DNA from: Terriglobia bacterium
GTDB lineage: Bacteria > Acidobacteriota > Terriglobia > Terriglobales > Acidobacteriaceae
Reading direction: 5' to 3'
Length of the DNA stretch: 64,000 bases
Assembly (NCBI GenBank): GCA_020073665.1
Contig: JAIQEU010000011.1
Span: 124,001 to 188,000 of the forward strand
The notes beneath the pieces were generated by a model. That model worked only from the letters and a program-made list of their open reading frames with translations. It ran no database searches and was not told where the DNA came from. How positions within the stretch are numbered: position 1 is the first letter of the stretch; every line of letters begins with the position of its first letter. Of the stretch, positions 52,016 through 60,696 are shown piece by piece. The position numbers and the translations under genes are program-made.

Positions 52016-53413
52016 ATGCGCAGTGCCGCCCGGATTCAGCCTTCCTGCTACAGCGTTGTTATCGTGACTACCGATGAATTGGTGCGTCCCGAAGCCGAGG
52101 CCTACCTGGCTCCCGACTATGACCTGAGCTTGGTCCAGACGTGGGATGAGTTGATGGCCCTGATCCAGGAAGAAGCCCCGGATGCCATCTTCCTGGATCT
52201 CGACACGATAGGACAGCGTAGTGAGGACGGAATCGCCGCCCTGGCTAAGCTGCGCTCCCTGCACCCGGACCTGATCCTGGTAGGGTTGACCCGCTCGAAC
52301 AGCCGCAACCTTCGCCTCAAGGCTGTGGACTCGGCAGTGGATGAATATTTTGTCGCTCCCATCAATTTCGAGGAAGTGCGGATCGTTCTGCGCCGGGCAT
52401 TGGAGAAGCGGGCGGTAGAGTTCGAGTACCGGAACCGCCACCGCGAAGCGGTGGAGCCGCAAGCCTGCGGCGAACTGATCGGCGGCAGCGAGCCGATGCA
52501 GCGGGTTTACGAAGCCATCCGGCGCGTCGCCGAGAGCAGCAGCACCGTGCTGATTCGGGGGGCAAGCGGGACCGGCAAAGAACTGGTGGCGCGAGCGATC
52601 GTTTCCCTCGGTCCGCGCTCGGACAAGCCGTTTGTCAGCATCAACTGCGCCGCTCTACCTGAAAATCTCATTGAAACCGAACTGTTTGGGCACGAACGAG
52701 GCGCCTTCACCGATGCCAAGACCGCAAGGGCAGGGCACATTGAGCTCGCCCACACCGGCACCCTGTTCCTGGACGAGATCGCTACGTTAGGCCTGGCGCT
52801 GCAGAGCAAGCTGCTGCGGGTCCTGGAGGACCGCGCGGTTACCCGCATCGGGGGCAAGGTCGCCAAGAGAATTGATTTCCGGCTGGTGGCCGCCACTAAC
52901 GAAGACCTGGAAGAGATGGTCCACACCGGCCGGTTTCGGGAGGACCTCTACTACCGCATCAATGTGGTTCCCATCGTGGTGCCACCGCTGCGAGAACGGC
53001 TGGGGGACCTACCCATCCTGGTGGACCACTTCCTCCGTATCTATTGCAGCGCCAACAATAAACCCCTGAAGCAGGTTGACGCGGAAGTTCTGGCGGTCAT
53101 GGAGGACTACAGCTGGCCGGGCAATGTGCGGGAACTGGAGAACGTCATTCAACGCCTCGTGCTGATGAACGACAGCCCGCTGATCGGCCTCAAGCACCTG
53201 CCCCAGCAACTGCTGGTGGCCAGTAACGCCAGCCAGGAGGCGATCCTGGTTCCGGCCGAGGGAGTCGATTTCGACACGGAAATGGACCGTATCGAGCTGG
53301 CTTACTTGACGGCTGCCCTGAACCGTACCGGGGGTAGCAAGTCCGCAGCCGCGGCCCTGCTGCGGATCGACCGCCAGCGTATGAAATACCTTTGTCGCAA
53401 GCGGAATCTATAG
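52016..53413 (+). CDS. NtrC-type sigma-54-dependent response regulator
   Basis: The 465-residue regulator has an N-terminal receiver domain (about 13-125, probable acceptor Asp61 in AIFLDLD), a AAA+ domain (about 150-385) and a Fis-type HTH (NRTGGSKSAAAALLRIDRQRMKYL). Walker A is GASGTGKE (182-189). The loop that contacts sigma-54 reads GAFTDA (229-234) rather than GAFTGA, a natural variant. GGGAGGAG precedes ATG 52016. No histidine kinase is adjacent. The next gene downstream has a candidate sigma-54 promoter. Confidence 0.92.
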   Translation: MRSAARIQPSCYSVVIVTTDELVRPEAEAYLAPDYDLSLVQTWDELMALIQEEAPDAIFLDLDTIGQRSEDGIAALAKLRSLHPDLILVGLTRSNSRNLRLKAVDSAVDEYFVAPINFEEVRIVLRRALEKRAVEFEYRNRHREAVEPQACGELIGGSEPMQRVYEAIRRVAESSSTVLIRGASGTGKELVARAIVSLGPRSDKPFVSINCAALPENLIETELFGHERGAFTDAKTARAGHIELAHTGTLFLDEIATLGLALQSKLLRVLEDRAVTRIGGKVAKRIDFRLVAATNEDLEEMVHTGRFREDLYYRINVVPIVVPPLRERLGDLPILVDHFLRIYCSANNKPLKQVDAEVLAVMEDYSWPGNVRELENVIQRLVLMNDSPLIGLKHLPQQLLVASNASQEAILVPAEGVDFDTEMDRIELAYLTAALNRTGGSKSAAAALLRIDRQRMKYLCRKRNL

Positions 53414-53420
53414 GTATGGA

Positions 53421-53453
53421 TTAATAATTAACCAACAATCGGTTAATTATTAA
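53421..53453. repeat. Perfect 13-bp A+T-rich inverted repeat, candidate activator binding site
   Basis: TTAATAATTAACC (53421-53433) and GGTTAATTATTAA (53441-53453) are exact reverse complements around AACAATC. It lies just after the regulator stop and about 100 bases upstream of the predicted sigma-54 -24 box. No U-tract follows, so it reads as an operator or enhancer rather than a terminator. Confidence 0.7.
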
Positions 53454-53552
53454 CCTAATGATAGGCAAATCATCTCGAGTCCTGACTATGGCCTAGTTTG
53501 CAACTCATTGATTCGGCATGAGGAACGGTTCTTCCAACGGTGCCAGCGGCTT

Positions 53553-53568
53553 TGGCATCCTCCGTGCT
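53553..53568 (+). promoter_or_regulatory. Candidate sigma-54 promoter for the ASTR-repeat gene
   Basis: TGGCAT-N5-GTGCT has GG at 53554-53555 and GC at 53566-53567, the exact -24/-12 spacing, with two or three departures from consensus. Transcription would start near 53579, 56 bases before ATG 53635. Confidence 0.5.
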
Positions 53569-53634
53569 CTGTACAGCAGCGAGCTGTTGGGGTGGCAACG
53601 AAATCCAAAAAATCTACGGCTTGGAGGAATTGAA

Positions 53635-53895
53635 ATGGCGATCCAGAAGAAGTCCTTGATCAGCAAGAGCACATCGAAGAAAGCTACATCGACGATGCCA
53701 AAAGTGAGCGAGAATCCTGGCGTAACCAAGGTAGCCTCGACCCGCATGGCCGCGACTCGCCTAGCCTCGACCCGCATGGCGGCGACCCGCGTGGCATCGA
53801 CTCGGCTAGCTTCAACCCGCGTGGCTTCGACTCGGCTGGCTTCAACCCGCATAGCCGCGACCCGCGTAGCCTCGGCCCGCACAAGAGCCATATAA
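53635..53895 (+). CDS. Small basic protein of Ala-Ser/Ala-Thr-Arg-hydrophobic pentapeptide repeats
   Basis: I recognise no family for this 86-residue protein. ATG 53635 follows TTGGAGGAA. Residues 1-33 are a Lys/Ser-rich leader (KKSLISKSTSKKATS). From Ala34, nine successive five-residue units read A-(S/A)-T-R-(M/L/V/I), then a degenerate tenth, ending RAI. Arginine recurs every five residues and the fifth position is always hydrophobic, a spacing compatible with a beta-solenoid or an amphipathic rod. Codons vary between units (acc/act, cgc/cgg, cta/ctg), so the protein pattern seems selected. No signal peptide is visible. Flanking sequence supports its own promoter and terminator. A PqqD-like/M50/HlyD export operon converges on it. 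Confidence 0.75.
   Translation: MAIQKKSLISKSTSKKATSTMPKVSENPGVTKVASTRMAATRLASTRMAATRVASTRLASTRVASTRLASTRIAATRVASARTRAI
53734..53868 (+). repeat. 15-bp coding minisatellite inside the ASTR-repeat gene
   Basis: Nine in-frame copies of a 15-bp unit, each encoding A-(S/A)-T-R-x. Copies differ mainly at synonymous third positions. There are no spacers, so it is not a CRISPR array. Confidence 0.85.
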
Positions 53896-53918
53896 GCTGG
53901 GCAAATAAGGTCAACACA

Positions 53919-53951
53919 AAAGGACCGCGTAGATGCGGTCCTTTGCTTTTT
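53919..53951 (+). terminator. Strong intrinsic terminator, probably bidirectional
   Basis: A 10-bp perfect stem (53919-53928 with 53935-53944) with loop GTAGAT is followed by GCTTTTT on the plus strand. Reading the minus strand, TTTTGTG follows the same stem, so it can also end the convergent M50 operon. Confidence 0.88.
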
Positions 53952-53961
53952 GCGGACCCAG

Positions 53962-56115
53962 TTACCAGAGCCTGCGATCGACCAGGTCATGGACGAAGAT
54001 CCAGGCGAATCCGGCGATGCTGCGGCGAGTCACGAAGATCTTGGCCGTACCGGTCATGCCTTCTCTCAGGGTGCCGGGGTTGGTCAGCAGCGCCGATCCA
54101 ATGTAGAAACGGGGCGGAGTAATCCCCTTCAGTTGGTCCTGGGGTACAAGTCCGGGCTCCACCGTACTGGAGGCAGGCGCCACAGCCGACAGGGTGGCGG
54201 TGAGAGGCAGGGCGAGCGATTCCGGCTGGAGCCTCACCTGCGTGCCGAGGCGAACATCCCGCATGCCGAACTCCGCGATGTAGATGCGAGCGGTCATGGT
54301 GGAGAAATCGGCGACCTCCGCGATCTCTTCGCCGGATTCGAGATAAGCTCCCAGCAGGTCCTCCAGCCGCGGAGTGGCGACCACACCAGGGATGGGGCTG
54401 GTCACCCGGAGAAGGGCCATTTGACCGGCGAGCGTCTGGTCGCGCTCGGCCATCTCCCGGCGCCCGGACTCGGCCGGGCCGAAATCGCCATAGCGCAAGA
54501 GTGCGAGGTTCACCTGGTCGGAGGCCACGTGCAGGTCGGCAGCCGCGCCTGCGGCTGCGGACTCCAGGGACAAATTGCTAAGTTCGACAAGAGGCTGGCC
54601 GGCGGCCACGGATTGGCCTTCCCGGGCCAGCACTCGCGTCACTCGTCCGGCGACCTCGGCATGGATCGACGCTTTGTGAACCGGCTCCAGCACAAAACGT
54701 CCGGCTACGAAGTCGGGCCAAACGGGTAGTAAAACCACCAGCAGTGCGATGCCCGCAAGGACCGCGATGCGCGGCCCCTTTAGCCAGGCTTTCACCCGCT
54801 CTCTCTTGTCCAAGTAGACAATCTTCATAAATCTCACCAGCATTTTGATCCTGGATTTGAAAACCCAATACCCGATGGCAATCGCAGGCACGAAAGCCCA
54901 GTCGGGCGTGTAGGCGTGCAGAATATGAAATGTCAACACCATCAGGAATGACAGGAGCAGATAGCCGTACAGGCCGGAAAGAATTGCATAGATGATGTAG
55001 AAAGGGCGGTGCCGCCGCGGAACATATTCCACCTCAGCCGGCAAATGGAAAATGTTCTTGCGGATGATGCCGGAAAGATAGGTGGTAGTTCTTTCTTTCA
55101 AGTCCGGCTCGTGAATCAGCTCGCAGAAAATCAGGTAGCCGTCCAGCTTGATCAGAGGGTTGAGATTCAGCAGGGAAACGCCAATCCCGGTCACCATCAT
55201 GACCTTGTACGCAATATCGTGGACAACCATGCCGGTTGCCGTGCCCCACCAAATCACGGTGGCAATGACGCAGAGAATCAGGTCAATCCAGATACCGGCG
55301 ATGGCGGTGGCAATCCGCTCCCACTTACCGCCATAGATCCAAACTTGCGAAGCATCGCAGAAGAAGCTGGGCGCGAAGTACATGAGGGTGAAGCCCATCT
55401 TCTCTACGTTGCCGCCGAAGTGTTTGCAGGTGAGGCCGTGGGCGGTTTCGTGGAAAAACGCCATGGCCGCAAACAGGATCCAGAATTCCAACAGGTCGGA
55501 TCCGGATTTTGCGGTGAAGTTGTAGAACTGGAAGCTATCCGTCCAGATTTCACCGAATTTGTCGGCCCACATCCAGAGCATCACCGCAAACGAGAACAAG
55601 GTGAGCAGAACAAACCAGGGAGTGTAGATGAACTTCAGCTTGGGGTAGAGCCGGGAGATATAACTGTCGGCGTTCGGCCACTCCTTTATGGTGATATCGG
55701 TGAAGTCAGGAACCTGGAAGCGTTTGCGTTTCTTGCGCCGCTGGCCGCGGAGTTCCTGCTGGAGGATGATGTTTTTCTCCAGCGGAGTCTTGTAGATAAA
55801 ATCGGTATTGTTGGCGAGGAAGCCGGCGATTTCGCGGACCCCGTCTTCGTCGAACAACACACCGGTTGCCTGCTCCGAGAGGTCGGAGATTTCCTGGTAC
55901 GACCGATTCCCGTCGAACAGCTGTATCAACTTCCACTGTTCGGGAGCAAACCGGAGAACCACTTCGCTGCCCGGCACCTTGGCGATCACAACCGGCCGGT
56001 CGTTCTCGATGTGTTCTTTGGTGATGACGCGCGAGTCAAGCTTGGGCTTGTCCCGCCGGATGACCCGTTCGGGCAGTTCAGGGAGTGCAGCGTCCAGTGC
56101 TTGAACGATGTTCAT
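53962..56115 (-). CDS. PqqD-like/M50 zinc protease/HlyD membrane hybrid
   Basis: This 717-residue polytopic protein has three modules. Residues about 40-115 resemble a PqqD-like winged helix (LRFAPEQWKLIQLFDGNRSYQEI), the RiPP recognition fold. About 165-460 is an M50 site-2-protease-like membrane domain with HETAH (222-226) and the third ligand Asp325 in LNPLIKLDGY. After a further helix near 480 comes a HlyD/biotinyl-lipoyl-type adaptor (VHKASIHAEVAGRVTRVLAREGQSV) in the periplasm. Similar architectures occur in bacterial peptide-processing and export clusters such as the YydH type. Its ATG overlaps the stop of the lipoprotein adaptor (ATGA). Metal ligands are intact, so proteolysis is plausible. 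The substrate is unknown. Confidence 0.86.
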   Translation of the reverse strand: MNIVQALDAALPELPERVIRRDKPKLDSRVITKEHIENDRPVVIAKVPGSEVVLRFAPEQWKLIQLFDGNRSYQEISDLSEQATGVLFDEDGVREIAGFLANNTDFIYKTPLEKNIILQQELRGQRRKKRKRFQVPDFTDITIKEWPNADSYISRLYPKLKFIYTPWFVLLTLFSFAVMLWMWADKFGEIWTDSFQFYNFTAKSGSDLLEFWILFAAMAFFHETAHGLTCKHFGGNVEKMGFTLMYFAPSFFCDASQVWIYGGKWERIATAIAGIWIDLILCVIATVIWWGTATGMVVHDIAYKVMMVTGIGVSLLNLNPLIKLDGYLIFCELIHEPDLKERTTTYLSGIIRKNIFHLPAEVEYVPRRHRPFYIIYAILSGLYGYLLLSFLMVLTFHILHAYTPDWAFVPAIAIGYWVFKSRIKMLVRFMKIVYLDKRERVKAWLKGPRIAVLAGIALLVVLLPVWPDFVAGRFVLEPVHKASIHAEVAGRVTRVLAREGQSVAAGQPLVELSNLSLESAAAGAAADLHVASDQVNLALLRYGDFGPAESGRREMAERDQTLAGQMALLRVTSPIPGVVATPRLEDLLGAYLESGEEIAEVADFSTMTARIYIAEFGMRDVRLGTQVRLQPESLALPLTATLSAVAPASSTVEPGLVPQDQLKGITPPRFYIGSALLTNPGTLREGMTGTAKIFVTRRSIAGFAWIFVHDLVDRRLW

Positions 56116-57008
56116 CGCGGCAGGTCGACACGGATCGTGGCCAGCATCCCTGGCCGCAGATCGGGGGCCGCTCCCTCAATCTGAGCCAACACCTCTATGG
56201 TGCCGCTGGAGGGATCCACGACCGGGCTCACATCGATTACCTTGGCGGCGTGCTCGACCGCCGGTGAGGTATCCGCCGAGGCAACGGAAACCATTTGTCC
56301 CCGCTTGATCGCTCCGAGTAATCGCTCCGGCAAGGTGAATTTCACCTGCAGCGGCGCCATAGCGGTAACCCAGAAGAGCCGGTCGCCTGCGGAAACTTTC
56401 TGGCCGGCGCGGACGTAACGGCGCGCGACAATTCCGTCAAAGGGAGCGATGATGCTGGTTTTCTCCAGCTCCAGTTCGAGGGATTTTTGCACCGCCTTGG
56501 CGTTGTTCAAGCTCTCGGCTTCGCGCTGCACTTCGAATTCGTCGGCCTCTTCCTTATATCGCGCGTGATCCAGTTCTTCCTTGGGGATCACCTGGGCGTC
56601 ATACAGTTTTTCCGCGCGAGCTTTGTCGGCCTGCAAGACCTTGGTCTCGGCTTGCCAGTTCTTCAAATTTGCCTCAATGGACCGGACCTTGGCGGCAGCG
56701 GCCTCGACGTCGGCGGAAATCTGGCGGTCATCCAGCTTCGCCAGAACCTGCCCTTTATGCAACAGGGTGCCGGGCTGGGCCAGGATCGACACCACCACAC
56801 CGTCCCGCAAGGCGGCGACGTCCACCTGGTTTTCCACCACCACCGGGCCAGAGGCGACGAAAACGTTTTCGGTTGGGATACTGGATGGCTGGGCCGCGGG
56901 TTCGCCCTGCATCGGCGCGGCGGCCACCACGGACGTCTGCCCGGAATCGCTGCATCCGCTGAAACTGAGTACCAGAATCGCCAGCCCTATCACGATGCAA
57001 CGTTGCAT
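56112..57008 (-). CDS. HlyD/RND-type periplasmic adaptor lipoprotein
   Basis: The 298-residue protein begins with a lipoprotein signal (hydrophobic IVIGLAILVLSF, lipobox FSGC), so it is lipid-anchored. A lipoyl half-motif (DGVVVSILAQPGTLLHKGQVLAKLD), a long alpha-helical hairpin (about 95-190) and the second half-motif (IIAPFDGIVARRYVRAGQKV) precede the beta-barrel domain. GAGGAG precedes ATG 57008. It lies 14 bases after the GAF-HlyD gene and overlaps the M50 gene. No outer-membrane channel or RND pump is adjacent. Confidence 0.88.
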   Translation of the reverse strand: MQRCIVIGLAILVLSFSGCSDSGQTSVVAAAPMQGEPAAQPSSIPTENVFVASGPVVVENQVDVAALRDGVVVSILAQPGTLLHKGQVLAKLDDRQISADVEAAAAKVRSIEANLKNWQAETKVLQADKARAEKLYDAQVIPKEELDHARYKEEADEFEVQREAESLNNAKAVQKSLELELEKTSIIAPFDGIVARRYVRAGQKVSAGDRLFWVTAMAPLQVKFTLPERLLGAIKRGQMVSVASADTSPAVEHAAKVIDVSPVVDPSSGTIEVLAQIEGAAPDLRPGMLATIRVDLPR

Positions 57009-57022
57009 AGTTTCTCCTCGTT

Positions 57023-59422
57023 TCACCAGCCCAGCCACGACCAAATCTCCGACCAAAACCACATGGCGGGCCGCCGGAAGAAGACTTCCCCGGCGGGTCT
57101 CCAGGCAGTGAAGATCTTGCTGCGGCCCTGCATGCCCGCGCGGATCAGGCCTTCGTTATTGGGTATGCTGACGCGCGCAAAAAAGACGTGTTCCTCGCCC
57201 TGCAACTGGCTCTTGGGACTGACCACGGTCAGTTCGCCGCGGAACGTGCGGGTGGGAAATCCGTCGAGTTTCACAGAAACCTGCTCGCCGGGCCGGAGAA
57301 GAGAGACGTCCTGCTGATCGATGGCAACGTCCACACCGGCCCGGGAGGTATCGACGATTTCTGCAAAGGTATCTCCGGGTTTCAGATCCCGCCCCACCGA
57401 ATCCTCGATATGGGGCGTGGCCACCAGGCCATCGATGGGCGACCGTAACTGTGTCTTTTCTAAACGCTCGCGGGCGCGGGCAACTTCAGCCGTCCAGTAG
57501 TCCACCTGCACCCGCTCGATCCCGGCCTCGGTACCGTCGTTGGCGGCAAGCGCCCGGTTCATTCGTGAAACTGCAGTCTCGTACTTGGCCTGCGCCCCAG
57601 CCAGTTCCGCACGATATGGCCAATCCGCCAGACTAGCCAGCACCGTGCCCGGTTTGACGGCGTCGCCTTCCCGCACATGCACTACCTGCACCACGCCTGC
57701 GACTTCGGGTTGTACGCGTGCGCTGTGGGCGGGAGCGACGATGGCAGGTCCATCGACACGCAGTGGCAAGGGGAACGCCGCCAGAAAGAGCAGGGCGATG
57801 CCCAGCCCAGCCATCAAGGCCAGGCGTCGCCGTTTCTCCAACGCCAGGAACTTACGCTTTTTCTCCAGGATCGGTTGGAGCACATCTATAAACGGCACCT
57901 CGCGGTAGAGCGAAGCGTTGCGCAGCGCCACCGTGGCCTGTCCGGCCAGCACCTTGATCATCTCCAGGTGCGCGGTGTTGAGGAAATCGGGGTCACTGCT
58001 CTCGAACGAGAGGACACCGACGCGGCCGTCATCATCCGCCAAAGGCAGGGCATGGTATGCCCGCATGCCACTGTGGGCAAAATACGACTGGAATTTCGCA
58101 CGTGTCTCCTCGCGATCCGCCGCGATTTCGTCGCCGTGCTGGGCCACCAAGATGGGCTCGCCGGTCAGGGAAGTCCACTCCAGCAAATCCTGCAAACGTG
58201 CGATGTCGGGGTCCTCAGGGTTGATCCGGGCAACGCCCGATACCGCCTTCATTTGCACCCGGCCGCGCTGATCCAGCGCGATGGCGGCTCGCTCATAAGG
58301 GATTACGTGGGCGGGCCCATTCACGATGGCATCCAGAACCCGATCCAGATCGAGTGTGGAAGTGATCTCGCCACTGATTTTTACCAGGGCCTCCAGAATC
58401 TCAACCTTACGTTCGGCTTGCAGCAGGCTGGCGTTGTGCAAGGCGTTACTGGCGGTCTCGCAAATGTGAGTCAGCAGGAAATGGTCGTCTTCGTCGAAAG
58501 GGAGTCCGTCAAGGCGGTTGACCGCTTCCACCACACCGACCAGATTCTCGTGCTCCAGCAGGGGCACGGCCAGAATCGAGAACACTGTTCCTTCGTCAAT
58601 CCCGGCGTTGCGCTTCTGCAGGCGTTCGTCATCGGCATGGTCCACCAGCAGGGCTTCGCCGCTATCGGAGATGTCTCCCGCGATGCCTTCTCCTGCCTTC
58701 TGCACCATGCCCAGCGTCACCGTCGGGTCATATCCGTCGCAGGCGACCAACTCAAGGGCGTCGTCACTCATCATCCATAGATTGATTCCCTGGACGTTCA
58801 TCACCTCCCCGAACTTCTTCGCAATCGTCCCGAGCAGCTCATCCATCTCCAGGGTGGAGTTAAAGACCTTTTCGAGGTCATACATCTGGGTGACGCGGCT
58901 GATGGAATGGAGGTTGGTGTTACGCTCATTCTCGTACGAAAGCGCGGTGGTGATGGCGTGGGCGGCGAGTTCGGGAACCTCGCCCAACGTCTCTAGCAGT
59001 CCTTCGGGAAACGACTGGTCGCAGTTCACCAGTTCGATCGCACCGCAAAGAATTTCGTCAAGCAGAAGAGGAATATACGCCAGGCCGGTCACGGTGCGCC
59101 GGATATCGAGATGAGCGTACTCTTCCCGCTGCAGGTCGCTGCCTTCGAACTGCATGAACGTCTTGTTGGCTGCCACCGTGCCCAGGGCGCCGGAATCAAA
59201 CTCGGTCACGTCCCCGACGGTGATCTCGCCGGCAGTCGCTTTGGGTATCCAAGCGGGGTTCTGCTGGTCCTCGATGACATACACCACGACCGCGATGCCC
59301 GGCAAAAGCTGCGCGATCTGATCGGCGATGACCTGCGCGCGTGGGCCTACCTCCTGTTGGGCCAACAGGGCCGCGGCAAACGGGGCCACGGGAACGGCGA
59401 AGCGCGGTCGTCGAGTCGCCAT
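57023..59422 (-). CDS. GAF-domain/HlyD membrane hybrid
   Basis: The first 540 residues of this 799-residue protein are cytoplasmic and contain about three GAF-like domains (for example GTVFSILAVPLLEHENLVGVVEAV and RAYHALPLADDDGRVGVLSFES). A single membrane helix follows at about 560-580 (LALMAGLGIALLFLAAFPLPL). A HlyD-type adaptor lies in the periplasm (HSARVQPEVAGVVQVVHVREGDAVKPG ... LRSPIDGLVATPHIEDSVGR ... VSPKSQLQGEEHVFFARV). It couples a potential ligand-sensing module to an export adaptor in one chain. It is the first gene of the three-gene operon. Confidence 0.87.
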   Translation of the reverse strand: MATRRPRFAVPVAPFAAALLAQQEVGPRAQVIADQIAQLLPGIAVVVYVIEDQQNPAWIPKATAGEITVGDVTEFDSGALGTVAANKTFMQFEGSDLQREEYAHLDIRRTVTGLAYIPLLLDEILCGAIELVNCDQSFPEGLLETLGEVPELAAHAITTALSYENERNTNLHSISRVTQMYDLEKVFNSTLEMDELLGTIAKKFGEVMNVQGINLWMMSDDALELVACDGYDPTVTLGMVQKAGEGIAGDISDSGEALLVDHADDERLQKRNAGIDEGTVFSILAVPLLEHENLVGVVEAVNRLDGLPFDEDDHFLLTHICETASNALHNASLLQAERKVEILEALVKISGEITSTLDLDRVLDAIVNGPAHVIPYERAAIALDQRGRVQMKAVSGVARINPEDPDIARLQDLLEWTSLTGEPILVAQHGDEIAADREETRAKFQSYFAHSGMRAYHALPLADDDGRVGVLSFESSDPDFLNTAHLEMIKVLAGQATVALRNASLYREVPFIDVLQPILEKKRKFLALEKRRRLALMAGLGIALLFLAAFPLPLRVDGPAIVAPAHSARVQPEVAGVVQVVHVREGDAVKPGTVLASLADWPYRAELAGAQAKYETAVSRMNRALAANDGTEAGIERVQVDYWTAEVARARERLEKTQLRSPIDGLVATPHIEDSVGRDLKPGDTFAEIVDTSRAGVDVAIDQQDVSLLRPGEQVSVKLDGFPTRTFRGELTVVSPKSQLQGEEHVFFARVSIPNNEGLIRAGMQGRSKIFTAWRPAGEVFFRRPAMWFWSEIWSWLGW

Positions 59423-59671
59423 GAGCGGGTCGTCCTGATTTTTGCAGATTGCGTAATATCAACTGCCAGAGCTATGGGAGAGGTAGCCTGGCTCATCGCG
59501 GGAGCTTCTTCTCGGGAGGCATCTTAAGCTGCTTGGGTAGACAGGTCAACAGTCAGTTGTAGGGGAGCCCGAGCACCCCCTGCCCGCGACAGGGTCTATG
59601 GGCTCACCCAGGGCGGGTCAATCGGACGAGAAAGGGGGGACAGGCCGCAGGCAACAGGGTCCCCGCAGAAG

Positions 59672-60649
59672 CTAGGGCGACAGGAGCAGCGAGAACCCGT
59701 CGAAGGTGTATTCGCGCCGGCCTTCACTCATCTTGAACTTCGCCTTGCCAGATTGCACTTGGCGAAAAGCATCCGCCAGGCGGGTGAGCATCTCTGGTTT
59801 CTCGGCGGGAAAATTGTGTGACGGGAGCAACAGATCGAGTTGTGGCACCAACTGAGCCAATCTTTCTACCGACCGCCGATACGCCGCCACGTCGGTTTCG
59901 GGGACATAAAGGAAGATAGGGCCGGCATAAAAGGTGTCGCCGGTGAAAAGCAGCTTGTGCTTGCGGTCCAGCAGGCAGAGAGCATCCGGGGTGTGGCCGG
60001 GGGTCAACAGGACTTCCAGTTGGCGATCGCCAAGATCAATCACGTCTCCGTCCTTGACGAAGCGCGCGATCTTGAATGGCGGGATGGCGTAACTCCCGGG
60101 CTTGAAGCCCGGCGGCGGTTGGCCGCAGAAGCGCTCGGGAACCACGACGTCTCGCAGCTGAGCATCCGTCGCGCCTGCCGTATTGCGGTGGGTGTAGAGA
60201 GTATCCACGCCCAGGATCTCCTGGAATTGCCAGTTGTCTCCGATGTGATCGAAGTGGGTATGCGAGTTCAGCACCGTAATGGGAAGCCGGGTGAGTTGGC
60301 TGACGACCTCGTGCATGTCGCCTATGCCAAGGCCAGTGTCGAAGAGCAGGGCGCGCTGGGAACCGACAATCAGGTACGAGATGACTTCTTCGTACTGATG
60401 GGGTTCGTAAATGGCGAAGACGCCGGGCCGAATTCGGTAGACCTCGAACCAGGTTCCGGCCACCGACAAGCGATCCAGCTCTTTGTAGCCGGGGCGGGGG
60501 AGATCGCGGCACCAGTCGGCAGGCAGAGGCTCAGCCAGGGCCTCAGGGCGAGCCGGCTTAGCCGGCGGTTGAGCCCAGAGCGGAACCGCAAGCAAGACAA
60601 AGACAATGAAAGGCCGTACCCAGGTTGTGCAGGCGTCCATCCGGGTCAT
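59672..60649 (-). CDS. Exported metallo-beta-lactamase-fold hydrolase
   Basis: The 325-residue protein has a signal peptide (PFIVFVLLAVPLWA-QPP). The MBL motifs are NSHTHFDHIGDN (HxHxDH), a metal His in TPGHTPDALCL and an Asp in LFTGDTFYAG, with a last His in LLPSHNF. The fold is a di-zinc hydrolase; candidates are lactonase, phosphodiesterase or a beta-lactamase-like enzyme of unknown substrate. A TATAAT lies immediately before the ATG at 60649, and ATG 60640 is an alternative start. Single gene. Confidence 0.9.
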   Translation of the reverse strand: MTRMDACTTWVRPFIVFVLLAVPLWAQPPAKPARPEALAEPLPADWCRDLPRPGYKELDRLSVAGTWFEVYRIRPGVFAIYEPHQYEEVISYLIVGSQRALLFDTGLGIGDMHEVVSQLTRLPITVLNSHTHFDHIGDNWQFQEILGVDTLYTHRNTAGATDAQLRDVVVPERFCGQPPPGFKPGSYAIPPFKIARFVKDGDVIDLGDRQLEVLLTPGHTPDALCLLDRKHKLLFTGDTFYAGPIFLYVPETDVAAYRRSVERLAQLVPQLDLLLPSHNFPAEKPEMLTRLADAFRQVQSGKAKFKMSEGRREYTFDGFSLLLSP

Positions 60650-60696
60650 TATAGCGAGGAATTTCCAAATGAAATTCTAAGCCTGGGACGCAAGTT

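Noticed and set aside
53475-53505. TGGCCTAGTTTGCA as a sigma-54 promoter for the ASTR gene
   Set aside because: The GG-to-GC spacing is two bases too short; the element at 53553-53568 has the correct spacing.
53734-53868. Regular repeats resembling a CRISPR array
   Set aside because: The 15-bp units are contiguous and in frame, with no spacers and no cas genes.
53505-53990. 161-codon minus-strand frame with Val/Glu/Ala/Arg repeats
   Set aside because: It is the reverse complement of the ASTR minisatellite; it runs through the terminator and has no start signal, so the plus-strand gene is the real one.
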